Of a DNA stretch of 64,000 bases, positions 19,301 to 27,791 are shown piece after piece. Made by a program: the position numbers and the translations under genes. The DNA is from Salinivirga sp035268865 (lineage in GTDB: Bacteria > Bacteroidota > Bacteroidia > Bacteroidales > Salinivirgaceae), in the NCBI RefSeq assembly GCF_035268865.1, contig NZ_DATFKB010000104.1, forward strand, positions 43,390-107,389, in the 5' to 3' direction. Each line of letters opens with the position of its first letter. The first letter of the stretch is position 1. The notes beneath the pieces were generated by a model that had not been told where the DNA came from, did no database searches, and worked only from the letters and a program-made list of their open reading frames with translations.

Positions 19301-19540
19301 ATTATAAACCGGTTCACCAGCGATTGAATCCAGATAATGATTCTTTTTCTCTTTTTTAAGCTCGTTTAATTCTTCCTCACTTAAGTCTTTCTCAGATTTT
19401 TTTGCATTTGCTACGATTCCTTCTGCATATTCTTCAGCATCACTAGACACCATTGAAGTAACAAAAGTAAACGATAACTGGTAGATAACTACCAAAGCCA
19501 GTGCAATTGCAATAAACCTAATTACTCCTTTATTCTGCAT
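16361..19540 (-). CDS. secDF: Fused protein-export membrane protein SecDF
   Basis: 1059-residue fusion of SecD and SecF, which use the proton gradient to pull proteins out of SecYEG. An N-terminal helix is followed by the SecD signature (NLGLDLRGGMNVILEI), the large periplasmic P1 region, the SecD membrane domain (GIVLTIGMSVDANVLIYERIKEEL), then from about residue 720 the SecF half (LGVDFTGGHNYIVRF, GYSINDTVVVFDRIREYL). The P1 region carries a highly acidic, low-complexity insertion at about residues 285-335. A TATATTTG -7 box lies 49 nt upstream and a strong terminator follows, so it is monocistronic. Confidence 0.97.
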   Translation of the reverse strand: MQNKGVIRFIAIALALVVIYQLSFTFVTSMVSSDAEEYAEGIVANAKKSEKDLSEEELNELKKEKKNHYLDSIAGEPVYNFIGIREFTYRECQEREINLGLDLRGGMNVILEISVSDVIKALAGNSDDPDFLAALDRAKEYQKETQEDFVTLFGRAYEEIAPEGRLATIFSTKDLREKVNFNSTNDEVLEVIRKETDGAISNAFNVLRNRIDRFGVAQPVIQPLETDGQILIELPGIKNPERVRKLLKGTAKLEFWETYSNKDVYEYLFRANDKIRSLQKIEETQQDSVKAADAAEEEVAQASEEEAQTEEADLLAEEDDLLSEDSSLIAEDTTSMSDAQMRAQNPLFSVLMPRVSQDGKLMPGASVGYAHFSDTAQVNEYLHMPEVQEIFPRSMRIMFRWNVQPIDEEGNIYELVALKVSNMDGEPALSGDVVTDARADFNSQTGGSAEVSMSMNTEGAKKWARLTRNNIGNQIAIVLDNYVYSYPRVNQEIKGGRSSITGQFSVAEAKDLANVLKSGKLPAPARIIQEEIVGPSLGQESITKGLWSFVIAFLVVMLYMIFYYRHAGWVANLALIINMFFITGILASLGAVLTLPGIAGIVLTIGMSVDANVLIYERIKEELNAGKGLRMALSDGYKNAYSAIIDSNLTTLLTAIILGYFGKGPIYGFAITLGIGIITSLFSAIFITRLIYEGFLGKKKNIAFASKLTQNAFKNTAVKFIEKRKIAYVISGIVIIIGVGSLVTRGLNLGVDFTGGHNYIVRFQDDVSVNSIKNDLEDEFGGEAPEVKTFGGNNQIKVTTKYLIDTDYELTDADKQQFYNITGFAQDVQVDIDDFVEAKLYQGLKPYLGDVDYQMFISDQDKKVGRMSSQKVGPTIADDIKTSAVYAVIFSLIIIFLYILIRFSNWQFGLGAVAALLHDVLFILGIYSLFYTIMPFSMEIDQSFIAAILTVVGYSINDTVVVFDRIREYLGLYKKRGRKEILNTALNSTLARTFSTSLSTFVVLLTIFIFGGEMIRGFIFAMLVGVAVGTYSSLFIATPVVYDTVKADERKRALKGARK

Positions 19541-19588
19541 TTCGTTTGGTTTTTGATAATGATTTCAATTTTTTGCCAATTAATCGGG

Positions 19589-19596
19589 CAAATATA
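19589..19596 (-). promoter_or_regulatory. Candidate -7 box of secDF
   Basis: TATATTTG on the minus strand fits TAnnTTTG and would give a leader of about 40 nt before the ATG at 19540. No clear upstream TTG box was seen. Confidence 0.45.
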
Positions 19597-19702
19597 TTCA
19601 AAATTTTTTAAATACCTTACGGATTCATACATTGATCTTAAGATTAGCAAATCCGCTCGAAACTACTTTAATTTGAAATACTCCGGGTATGTACGCTACG
19701 TA

Positions 19703-21040
19703 CTATTTTTGAATATTTTCACTTAATGGCAGGCCAAATTCTTCTACCATTTTAATATCCATGGATTCGAGTTCATCCATTACTGGTTCATAAATCTCTT
19801 TCACAACCGGTCTGTATACGCCGGCAAGTTTAATTTTATCCTGCAAAATACGATCTACAGCAACAGCAGCAGGAAGCGCCACAGTACGAGCAATTGAAGT
19901 ATAGCCCTGAGGATCACCAAAATCGAGCAACCGCGATTTTATAACTTCTTTTTCGCCATCTTTTCTTTTGACCAAAAAGACATGTTGCATAGCGACCATA
20001 TCTCTGTCATTATCATTCATCCACATTTTTTCGATCATAAGATCTGATGTAACTTCAAAAGCTGTATCTTTTTCCCTGTTCATCTCTTTATCATCCAAAA
20101 GCCCCAGCCATTCGATTGATTTTATAGCATCAGCATCTTTGGGGATATTAAGCTTTTCAGCAATAGCCTGTTTGATATCTGCTCCGTTTAACCTGGCCAT
20201 ATCTTTAACAAATTCGGCATAAGTTTTACCTGTAAAATCATGCTCATCCGTCTCAATCAGATTGAGTCTTTTTATAGCATCGAGTGTGGCACACCAACTT
20301 TGATGTCTGAATGTGCCTCTGAATATTGTCTTAACCTCAGGTATACCATAAATATCGATATAATCAATTGAATTCCGGTTTGGATAAACATCCATTGTTC
20401 CAACATTTGGAAAATCAACCTCAAAGATATCCTGGAAAAGTGTTTGGGGCTCAACGTAAACCTCCTTACCTTTATGCAGGTAAGTGGCATCATTTTTACT
20501 TGCCAGAATTACTCCCTTGGGGCTCCATGAGAACTTGTACCCTAATGGATTATCAACATCCTTTGGGTCAGGGAGCGCTCCCGTTATAGAAAAAAATTCT
20601 TCAATCTCTCCTCCACTTTTATGTACTTTATCAATTATGCGCATTGCTGACATGTGATCAATACCGGGATCGACACCAATCTCGTTAAGCAAAAGCACAT
20701 TTTTGTTTACAGCCTCATCGTACAAATTCTGCATTTCTGGTTTTACATATGAAGTGGTTACCATATGTTTTTTATATTCCAAACAAACTTTGGCAACCAT
20801 CACATGAAACTTATAAGGTAACAAACTCACAATAAGATCGTGTTTTGGAACTAAATCATGAAGCCCCTTTTCATCTTCAGCGTCCCAATAAACAAATTGG
20901 CCATTTGGATGATCATTTAGCAGCTCTAAAGCTCTTTTTTGGTCAATGCTAGCTACAGTTAACCCATAATTTTTATTGAGTAAATATTCAATTATGGGAC
21001 CTGCAACCATCCCTGAACCTAATATCAATACACTTTTCAT
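19703..21040 (-). CDS. Saccharopine dehydrogenase (saccharopine reductase) family protein
   Basis: 445-residue NAD(P)-binding oxidoreductase. N-terminal Rossmann motif ILGSGMVAGPIIEYL, the LLPYKFHVMVAKVCLEYKKHMVTTSYVKPEM block, and NEIGVDPGIDHMSAMRIID followed by GALPDP match the saccharopine dehydrogenase family (LYS9-like), which interconverts saccharopine with glutamate and aminoadipate semialdehyde. A lysine-catabolic role is inferred, because no lysine-ketoglutarate reductase gene is in the window. It is divergent from the aminopeptidase gene at 21330. Confidence 0.85.
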   Translation of the reverse strand: MKSVLILGSGMVAGPIIEYLLNKNYGLTVASIDQKRALELLNDHPNGQFVYWDAEDEKGLHDLVPKHDLIVSLLPYKFHVMVAKVCLEYKKHMVTTSYVKPEMQNLYDEAVNKNVLLLNEIGVDPGIDHMSAMRIIDKVHKSGGEIEEFFSITGALPDPKDVDNPLGYKFSWSPKGVILASKNDATYLHKGKEVYVEPQTLFQDIFEVDFPNVGTMDVYPNRNSIDYIDIYGIPEVKTIFRGTFRHQSWCATLDAIKRLNLIETDEHDFTGKTYAEFVKDMARLNGADIKQAIAEKLNIPKDADAIKSIEWLGLLDDKEMNREKDTAFEVTSDLMIEKMWMNDNDRDMVAMQHVFLVKRKDGEKEVIKSRLLDFGDPQGYTSIARTVALPAAVAVDRILQDKIKLAGVYRPVVKEIYEPVMDELESMDIKMVEEFGLPLSENIQK

Positions 21041-21266
21041 AGGGTTTATTTTTCCTTTGATGCCTGCGACATCAAAAATTTCGTGTTTAATTTCTTAATA
21101 TCAGCGAAAATAAAAGTTTATTGCAGAGCATAAAAGGTATTTTATCATTTTTTGAGTGACTCGAACTGAAACAACAATTAACAACAAACCACACAGCGAA
21201 ACGCTAATAGGCACAATAAGCAGGATTAAGAGCCAGAAAAAGACTTTTAATTACCTGATATTTTTT

Positions 21267-21298
21267 GTTGCAATTACATTTTATTCCTGTTATTTTTG
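21267..21298 (+). promoter_or_regulatory. Bacteroidota-type promoter of the C1 aminopeptidase gene
   Basis: GTTG at 21267-21270, a 20-nt spacer and TATTTTTG at 21291-21298 match the TTG/N19-21/TAnnTTTG consensus. Transcription would begin near 21304, about 26 nt before the ATG at 21330. This supports that start over the long upstream frame from 21156. Confidence 0.65.
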
Positions 21299-21329
21299 CT
21301 GCACTGTAGAAATCTATAACTCAATAATT

Positions 21330-22724
21330 ATGAGAAAATCTTCCGTTTTAGTTGTCATCCTGTTATCTTCTTTTTCATTTGCTCTTGCGCAAAAAGGCAG
21401 TATTAGCCTTGAAATGATTGAGGATATGCATAAAACCTTTAATACAGATAAAGAAAACATAATGCGCATGAATGCAATTTCAAACAACAGCATTAAAGAA
21501 ATTGCCTTAAGCAGAAAAAATTTAAGTGGCGTAGAACACCACTTTAAGTACAAAGTAGATGTTACCGGTATTACAGATCAGCAAAAATCCGGAAGGTGCT
21601 GGCTGTTTACAAGCCTAAATGTTATTCGCCCCAAAGTTATTGACAAATATGATTTATCAGACTTTGAATTTTCGCAAAACCACCTGTTTTTTTGGGATCA
21701 ATTCGAAAAAGCCAATCTTTTTTTAGAGAACATTATTGCACACGCCGATGAAGATATTGACAGCCGCTATAATCAATGGCTATTAAAATCGCCTGTTGGA
21801 GATGGTGGTGTATGGAACTCATTTACAAACCTTGTGACTAAATATGGACTTGTACCATTGAGCATTATGCCAGAAACGCATAACTCAAAAAACACGGGTT
21901 ATATGCGACGCATGCTCAGACGAAAAGTTCGTGAATTTGCCATTGAACTAAGAGCCATGCAAAATGAAGGGGCTAAACCTAAAGATTTAGCAAAGCGAAA
22001 AATCGAGATGATGGGAGTAGTATACAAAATGCTGGCACTTAATCTTGGAGAACCACCTCAAAAATTTGATTACAGGTTCGTGAGCAAGGATGGAGAGCTG
22101 GGAGAAACAAAATCCTATACACCGCAGGAATTTGCAAAGACAATTTTACCAGAGACAAATTACGATGACTACGTAATGTTAATGAATGATCCAACAAGAC
22201 CCTATCACAAACTTTACGAGATAGACAATGACCGCAATGTAATGGAAGGTATTAACTGGAAGTATATCAATTTACCGAATAAAGCACTTAAACAATATGC
22301 CATAGAATCAATTAAAGGAAATGATGCCATGTACGCTTCATGCGATGTTGGGAAACAACTCAATAACGACATCGGATTGTTGGATCCCGATAATTATGAT
22401 TTTGAAAGCGCCTATGGTATTGAATTCAACATGGACAAAAAAGCAAGAATTTTAAGCCGCGAGAGTGGTTCCAGCCATGGCATGGCATTAATAGCTGTAG
22501 ATGTAGATAAAGAGGAGAACCCGGTAAAATGGCAATTTGAAAACAGCTGGGGGAGCAATAGTGGCCACAAGGGATACCTCTCATTTACAGACAGCTGGTT
22601 CGACGAATATATGTTCAGAGTTGTGGTACATAAAAAACATTTGCCCGATAAAGTACTAAAAATACTAGATCAAAAGCCAACCATGTTACCACCCTGGGAC
22701 CCCATGTTTAAGGCAGACGAATAA
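21330..22724 (+). CDS. C1 aminopeptidase (bleomycin hydrolase/PepC family), exported
   Basis: 464-residue papain-fold aminopeptidase. Signal peptide MRKSSVLVVILLSSFSFALA, so it is periplasmic or secreted, unlike the cytosolic PepC of Firmicutes. Catalytic Cys90 in QQKSGRCWLF, His in GSSHGMALIAVDV and Asn in FENSWGSNSG are present, with FSQNHLFFWDQFEKAN and SPVGDGGVWNSF typical of the family. The ATG at 21330 is favoured by the signal peptide and the promoter just upstream; 58 extra codons from 21156 would precede the signal. A strong terminator follows. Confidence 0.9.
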   Translation: MRKSSVLVVILLSSFSFALAQKGSISLEMIEDMHKTFNTDKENIMRMNAISNNSIKEIALSRKNLSGVEHHFKYKVDVTGITDQQKSGRCWLFTSLNVIRPKVIDKYDLSDFEFSQNHLFFWDQFEKANLFLENIIAHADEDIDSRYNQWLLKSPVGDGGVWNSFTNLVTKYGLVPLSIMPETHNSKNTGYMRRMLRRKVREFAIELRAMQNEGAKPKDLAKRKIEMMGVVYKMLALNLGEPPQKFDYRFVSKDGELGETKSYTPQEFAKTILPETNYDDYVMLMNDPTRPYHKLYEIDNDRNVMEGINWKYINLPNKALKQYAIESIKGNDAMYASCDVGKQLNNDIGLLDPDNYDFESAYGIEFNMDKKARILSRESGSSHGMALIAVDVDKEENPVKWQFENSWGSNSGHKGYLSFTDSWFDEYMFRVVVHKKHLPDKVLKILDQKPTMLPPWDPMFKADE

Positions 22725-22740
22725 TAAATATAATTCAGTA

Positions 22741-22769
22741 AGACAGCGGCAATTTACCGCTGTCTTTTT
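22741..22769 (+). terminator. Intrinsic terminator after the aminopeptidase gene
   Basis: AGACAGCGG pairs perfectly with CCGCTGTCT across a 7-nt loop and is followed by TTTTA. Only 16 nt separate its end from the ATG of the next gene on the same strand. Confidence 0.88.
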
Positions 22770-22785
22770 ATAATTGATTACAGCT

Positions 22786-23892
22786 ATGCAAATCAATGAA
22801 ACCAAAACCGAGACCTCGCGCATATTAAAAATTGGACAACGAGCGCGCAAACTTCAGGAAGAACAAAAAACCCCTTATTTAATGCTTCACAGGGGCGTAA
22901 ATGCGGTTGTAAATATCGATATAAATTCAATAGCGAAATCCATTGATTTTAATTCCACAGACATACAGGTATACCCAGGCACAGCCGGTAAAGAAAAGCT
23001 TCGCAGGGCAATTTCCGACAGCTACTTTAAAGGTAAAGCAAATCCTGAAAATTTACTTATAATGCCAGGCGGCATAAGTGGACTGGACATCACTTTCCAG
23101 AACATACAGGTAGATGGTATAGCTTTACCCAATTTTTTCTGGGGTTCTTATGCTCAACTGGCCAAACTTCGGAAAATCAAGCTGAATGCCTATCCAAACC
23201 TGCAATCAGTCATAAAGTACCCACATAAGTACACGAACCAACTGGTTATAATAAACGACCCGGGCAATCCGCTTGGCGAAAAACACCCCGACACAGACAT
23301 TTTTAATGCAATAGACAGATTATACCACGAAAACATTCCTGTATTGATAGACAGCCCTTACCGCAGGGTATTTATGGATGATGAAGATGATCTTTACCAG
23401 CGTTTACTGAAATATCCAAACGTGATTATTGTCGATAGTTTCAGTAAGTCGATGGGGTTAAGTGGCCAAAGGATTGGCTTTTTGCATAGTCAGAATAAAG
23501 ATTTCATCCAGGAAGCTAAACAGCGCTTATTATACGCAACAAATGGAGTCAATGCATTTGCCCAGGAACTTATTTATAAACTCATAAGCACTGAAGAAGG
23601 CAAAACTGCGATTCAAAAATTCAAGAGAGAAACCAGTCAGGCAATTGCCAAAAACATAGATTTTTTGATTAACAACAACCTACTGTCCACAGAATTTTAT
23701 AAAAACTCCAAACCTATGGGTATTTTTGCAAGTATAAACAGAATAGAAGAAGAACTACTTGCAAATAAAATAAGTGCGGTTTCGATGTCATATTTCAGTA
23801 TTGAACCTGAAAAATATAAGAACCACTCGCGAATATGTGTATCTGTACCGCACGAAAAGTTTGTTAAGTACCTAAACCCATTGGTCAAATAA
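22786..23892 (+). CDS. Class I/II PLP aminotransferase of the exopolysaccharide run
   Basis: 368-residue fold-type I aminotransferase. Visible: NDPGNPLGEK (cofactor-binding Asn), VLIDSPYRRVF with the PLP-ring Asp, DSFSKSMGLSGQRIGF with the Schiff-base Lys, and SRICVSVP with the carboxylate Arg. The ATG at 22786 is used; the frame from 22774 begins with TTG inside the spacer. Its stop is followed with no gap by the asnB ATG. The pair suggests synthesis or transfer of an amino group for a glycan substituent, which is inference; a general amino-acid aminotransferase is the alternative. Confidence 0.8.
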   Translation: MQINETKTETSRILKIGQRARKLQEEQKTPYLMLHRGVNAVVNIDINSIAKSIDFNSTDIQVYPGTAGKEKLRRAISDSYFKGKANPENLLIMPGGISGLDITFQNIQVDGIALPNFFWGSYAQLAKLRKIKLNAYPNLQSVIKYPHKYTNQLVIINDPGNPLGEKHPDTDIFNAIDRLYHENIPVLIDSPYRRVFMDDEDDLYQRLLKYPNVIIVDSFSKSMGLSGQRIGFLHSQNKDFIQEAKQRLLYATNGVNAFAQELIYKLISTEEGKTAIQKFKRETSQAIAKNIDFLINNNLLSTEFYKNSKPMGIFASINRIEEELLANKISAVSMSYFSIEPEKYKNHSRICVSVPHEKFVKYLNPLVK

Positions 23893-25770
23893 ATGTGTGG
23901 AATAGCTGGATATTGGCTTAAAAACGGAAATGCAACTTCTCACCTTACGAATCTGGAAAATGCTATTAAGCGGCTCAATAAAAGGGGCCCGGATTATAGC
24001 AACTTTTTTTCACAGAAAAATGTAGGGCTGGGGCATGCACGACTGTCTATTATTGACACCTCAGCAGCTGCAAATCAACCCTTTTCTGATGAAACAGGTA
24101 ATTTCACCATCATCTTCAATGGCGAAATATACAATTTCATGGAGCACCGGAAATTGCTTGAGAAGGATGGTGTAAAATTTCGCACCAATTCGGACACCGA
24201 GGTACTGCTTGAACTCTACAAAAAATACCATACCGAAACACCCTCCATACTGAATGGTTTTTTTGCCTTTGCGATTTATAACCATTCAACAAACGAGATA
24301 TTTTTAGCACGTGACCGGTTTGGCATAAAGCCACTATACATTGCTGAAACTGAGACTCAAATTTGCTTTGCATCAGAAATAAAAGCGCTAATAGAGCTGA
24401 ATATTGACAAAACACCAGACTTTAATTCCATTCACCGATATTTTCAACTTAACTACATACCTGGTCCGGACACCATATTTAAAAATGTAAAACAAATTGA
24501 ACCAGGCACTTCCGTCTTAATCAACAACAAAGGTAAAAAGTTGTTAAACTATTATACCCCTCCGCAAAAACCAGATTACACCGGTGGATATAAAGAAGCT
24601 CAACAAAAACTCAAAGCATTAATGCTCAAATCAGTTGAGAAAAGGCTCATTGCTGATGTGCCACTGGGTTCTTTTCTGAGTGGCGGCATTGACTCGTCCA
24701 TAATTGCCACCCTAACAGCCAAAATAAACCCGAACATAGAGAGCTTTTCCATTGGGTTTCCCGATGAACCATATTTCGATGAAACCCAATACGCAAAGGC
24801 GGTTGCTCAAAAAGCCGGATTAAAACACCACATCATCGATGTGCACTCAAAAGACATGCTGGAGGCTTTACCAGATGTATTGGATTACATTGACCAGCCT
24901 TTTGCCGATTCCAGCGCTATACCAGTATTTATTTTAAGTCGTGAAATAAGTAAACATGTTACAGTAGCCCTTTCCGGTGATGGTGCAGACGAACTATTTG
25001 GCGGCTACAGGAAGCACATGGCTCATAAACGTGCACTGAACCCTTCCATTTTTAATACTTTAATAAAAAATGCCGCTCCGATTTTTGAGGCTGCTCCCCA
25101 GTCACGACAGAACAAAATTACTGATAAAGCTCGTCAGGCAGCAAGATTCAGCCGGGGAATAAAACTCAAAGGAGCTGCAAGATATTGGTTCTGGGCCTCG
25201 ATATCTTCAGAAAGCTACACCGATGAATTGCTATTAAACAAACCAGAAACCACAAAATTAAAACCCTGGGAACAACTAGGACTGGATATTCCAACGGAGC
25301 ATGGATTGCACCACATACTAAATGCAGATATTAAAATGCTACTTCCAGGTGATATGCTGACAAAAGTAGATATGATGTCAATGGCGAACAGTCTTGAAGT
25401 ACGTGTACCATTTCTTGATCACGAACTTGTGGACTTTACAATGCAACTACCGAACAACTATAAAATCAACAAAAACCAACAAAAACGAATCCTGCAAGAC
25501 ACATTCAGAGACGAATTACCAGAGATTTTGCATAACCGCCCTAAAAAGGGTTTTGAGATACCACTGGTAAATTGGTTTCGTAACGAACTAAATGATTTCA
25601 TATTTCACGAAATACTCAACGAAGAAAAAATAAAAAACCAGCAAATATTAAATCATAAAACCATTGCGAAATTACGGTCTCAGCTTATGAGTGCAAGCCC
25701 CGGGGATGCCCCGGCCAGAATATGGGCGCTAATAGTTTTTCAGAATTGGTGGGATAAATACATGAATTAA
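23893..25770 (+). CDS. asnB: Asparagine synthase (glutamine-hydrolysing) family amidotransferase
   Basis: 625-residue two-domain enzyme. The N-terminal Cys2 (MCGIAGYW) is the glutaminase nucleophile, with GLGHARLSIID, IIFNGEIYNF and RTNSDTEVLLE typical of the class II glutamine amidotransferase domain. The synthetase domain from about residue 230 has the ATP-pyrophosphatase loop FLSGGIDSS and ALSGDGADELFGGY. It makes asparagine, or amidates another carboxylate such as a uronic acid when found in polysaccharide loci. It starts immediately after the aminotransferase stop and is followed 11 bp later by a glycosyltransferase, so a glycan-related role is plausible. Confidence 0.9.
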   Translation: MCGIAGYWLKNGNATSHLTNLENAIKRLNKRGPDYSNFFSQKNVGLGHARLSIIDTSAAANQPFSDETGNFTIIFNGEIYNFMEHRKLLEKDGVKFRTNSDTEVLLELYKKYHTETPSILNGFFAFAIYNHSTNEIFLARDRFGIKPLYIAETETQICFASEIKALIELNIDKTPDFNSIHRYFQLNYIPGPDTIFKNVKQIEPGTSVLINNKGKKLLNYYTPPQKPDYTGGYKEAQQKLKALMLKSVEKRLIADVPLGSFLSGGIDSSIIATLTAKINPNIESFSIGFPDEPYFDETQYAKAVAQKAGLKHHIIDVHSKDMLEALPDVLDYIDQPFADSSAIPVFILSREISKHVTVALSGDGADELFGGYRKHMAHKRALNPSIFNTLIKNAAPIFEAAPQSRQNKITDKARQAARFSRGIKLKGAARYWFWASISSESYTDELLLNKPETTKLKPWEQLGLDIPTEHGLHHILNADIKMLLPGDMLTKVDMMSMANSLEVRVPFLDHELVDFTMQLPNNYKINKNQQKRILQDTFRDELPEILHNRPKKGFEIPLVNWFRNELNDFIFHEILNEEKIKNQQILNHKTIAKLRSQLMSASPGDAPARIWALIVFQNWWDKYMN

Positions 25771-25781
25771 ACTTAAAGCCT

Positions 25782-26978
25782 ATGCCTAAAGTTTTACGGA
25801 TTATAAACAGATTTAACCTTGGAGGCCCAACCTATAATGCTGCCTACCTTACCCGCTACCTAACTGAAAAAGGGTTCGAAACAAAGCTGGTGGGCGGAGC
25901 TTCTCAAGATTCAGAAGCTGACTCTATGTTCATCCTCAACCAGTTGGGCATAGAAGCTGAGATTATTCCAGAAATGCACAGATCTCTAAACCTGATTAAT
26001 GACAGAAAGGCTTACATTAAAATTAAAGAAATAATAAAAAGCTATAAGCCCGATATTGTTCATACGCATGCATCCAAAGCCGGAACTTTAGGACGATTAG
26101 CTGCAATATCGCAAGGAGTGCCAGTTATTGTGCACACTTTTCACGGCCATGTATTTCATTCATATTTCTCAGGAGCCAAAACTTCTGTATTCAGAAAAAT
26201 TGAACAGTATCTGGCCAATAAGAGCTCAAAAATTATTGCAATTAGCAATAAGCAAAAACAAGAACTATCGAAAGAGTTTAAAATTGCACCACCCGATAAG
26301 TTTGAGGTTATACCCCTGGGATTTGATTTAAGCCGATTCAGGCAGGATCACTCAGAAAAAAGAATAGCTTTTAGAAAGCGATGGAACCTGAAAGAAGATG
26401 ATTTTGCCATAAGTATTGTGGGACGGCTTGTTCCGGTAAAAAACCATAAACTTTTCATTGAATCAATATCCAGACTGAAATCTACATGTAAAAAAAGATT
26501 AAAAGCAATTATTGTCGGTGATGGCGAATTGCGCGAGGCACTTCTCAAACATTGCGAGTTTGCAGGATTAAAAACAAACTGCAATGGAAAGCCCGACAAA
26601 GATACAGATATTATATTTACTTCATGGTTAAGAGATGTCGACGAAGTTTACGCAGGAAGCGAACTGGCTGCTCTAACATCATTTAACGAAGGCACCCCGG
26701 TAAGCCTCATAGAAGCATTGGCAGCAGGCAAACCGGTTATATCAACAAAGGTTGGTGGAATAGAAGATGTGGTTAACCATAAGAAAAATGGTATACTGGT
26801 CCCGTCAGACAATGTTAATGCTTTTACAAAAGCCATGCAATCGCTAGTATCTGACGACAATCTGAGAAGTGAAATGGCAATTGAAGCCAAAAAAAGCATC
26901 AACGGGCAATTTAGTTACAACAGACTTGTTGATGATACATCGCGGTTATACAATGAGTTATTGTCGCATTCAAGTTAG
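25782..26978 (+). CDS. Family 4 glycosyltransferase
   Basis: 398-residue GT-B retaining glycosyltransferase. N-terminal acceptor domain begins RIINRFNLGGPTYNAAYLTRYL; the donor domain carries ISIVGRLVPVKNHKLFIE and the EX7E motif in EGTPVSLIEALAAGKPVI. HTHASKAGTLGRLAA and HTFHGHVFHSYFS are typical of GT4 enzymes of exopolysaccharide clusters. Sugar donor and acceptor cannot be read from sequence. It is the only glycosyltransferase in this run, so other genes for the repeat unit must lie elsewhere. Confidence 0.9.
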   Translation: MPKVLRIINRFNLGGPTYNAAYLTRYLTEKGFETKLVGGASQDSEADSMFILNQLGIEAEIIPEMHRSLNLINDRKAYIKIKEIIKSYKPDIVHTHASKAGTLGRLAAISQGVPVIVHTFHGHVFHSYFSGAKTSVFRKIEQYLANKSSKIIAISNKQKQELSKEFKIAPPDKFEVIPLGFDLSRFRQDHSEKRIAFRKRWNLKEDDFAISIVGRLVPVKNHKLFIESISRLKSTCKKRLKAIIVGDGELREALLKHCEFAGLKTNCNGKPDKDTDIIFTSWLRDVDEVYAGSELAALTSFNEGTPVSLIEALAAGKPVISTKVGGIEDVVNHKKNGILVPSDNVNAFTKAMQSLVSDDNLRSEMAIEAKKSINGQFSYNRLVDDTSRLYNELLSHSS

Positions 26979-27027
26979 TCAAAATACATAAAAAAATATA
27001 TCTTTGGAGGTTATTAAAGGCTTTAAA

Positions 27028-27789
27028 ATGAAAATAAACAGTTTGAGGTATTTTTTATGGTTCATTGTTGCAGTTGCAAGTTTCAGTTCATGCAAGCTAT
27101 TGCAACCTAACCGAATGTTTAAGACCGAGAGTGACTTCACGTATAATGAATTTAAGCCGGTTGACACCAAAGAGTACAAAATACAACCTTACGACATTAT
27201 CAGTCTGAGCATTACTACCAATGATGGACTAAAACTCATAAACATAGGCGAAAAACAAGGTGGTAATGCAGGAAACCTGCGTAGAGAAATAGAATACCTT
27301 GTTGAATATGATGGATTCGTAAAAGTACCAACATTAGGCAGAGTGAAGATATCAGGAAATACCATAAGGGAGGCAGAAGCTTTTCTGGAGAAAGAGTATG
27401 CCGATTACTACAAGAATCCTTTTGTTTTGTTGAGAGTTAATAATCGAAAAGTATACGTATTCAAGGGAGGTGGAGATGACGGAACAGTTCTTAATATTCC
27501 GGAAGACCGCTTAACCCTTATTGAGGCCCTGGCTATGAGTGGCGGCATTCCCGACAGTGATAAAGCCTATAAAATAAAACTAATCAGAGGTGATGTAAGT
27601 AATAACCCTGAGGTTTACCGTTATAACATATCATCTCTTGAAGATATTCAGGGCAGTAATTTATTATTGCAGGCCAACGATATTATTTATGTTGAAAGCC
27701 GCCCGCGCTATGCGCGCAGGGTAATGACAGAGATTACACCATACCTGACACTTATTTCTACCTTTTTATTAGTTTACAATCTATTTTAA
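27028..27789 (+). CDS. Polysaccharide export lipoprotein (Wza-like, SLBB)
   Basis: 253-residue outer-membrane polysaccharide export protein. The ATG at 27028 gives a lipoprotein signal ending FSSC; the frame from 27004 starts with TTG and is less likely. The Poly_export block YKIQPYDIISLSITT is followed by an SLBB-type region (GGGDDGTVLNIPEDRLTLIEALAMSGGIPDSDKAYKIKLIRG). The C-terminus ends in a hydrophobic segment (ITPYLTLISTFLLVYNLF), which could be the outer-membrane helix seen in Wza. It precedes the Wzc-like kinase by 2 bp. Confidence 0.9.
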   Translation: MKINSLRYFLWFIVAVASFSSCKLLQPNRMFKTESDFTYNEFKPVDTKEYKIQPYDIISLSITTNDGLKLINIGEKQGGNAGNLRREIEYLVEYDGFVKVPTLGRVKISGNTIREAEAFLEKEYADYYKNPFVLLRVNNRKVYVFKGGGDDGTVLNIPEDRLTLIEALAMSGGIPDSDKAYKIKLIRGDVSNNPEVYRYNISSLEDIQGSNLLLQANDIIYVESRPRYARRVMTEITPYLTLISTFLLVYNLF

Positions 27790-27791
27790 CC

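Noticed and set aside
21156..21329. N-terminal extension of the C1 aminopeptidase
   Set aside because: A good promoter at 21267-21298 and a signal peptide starting at 21330 argue against translation of this stretch.
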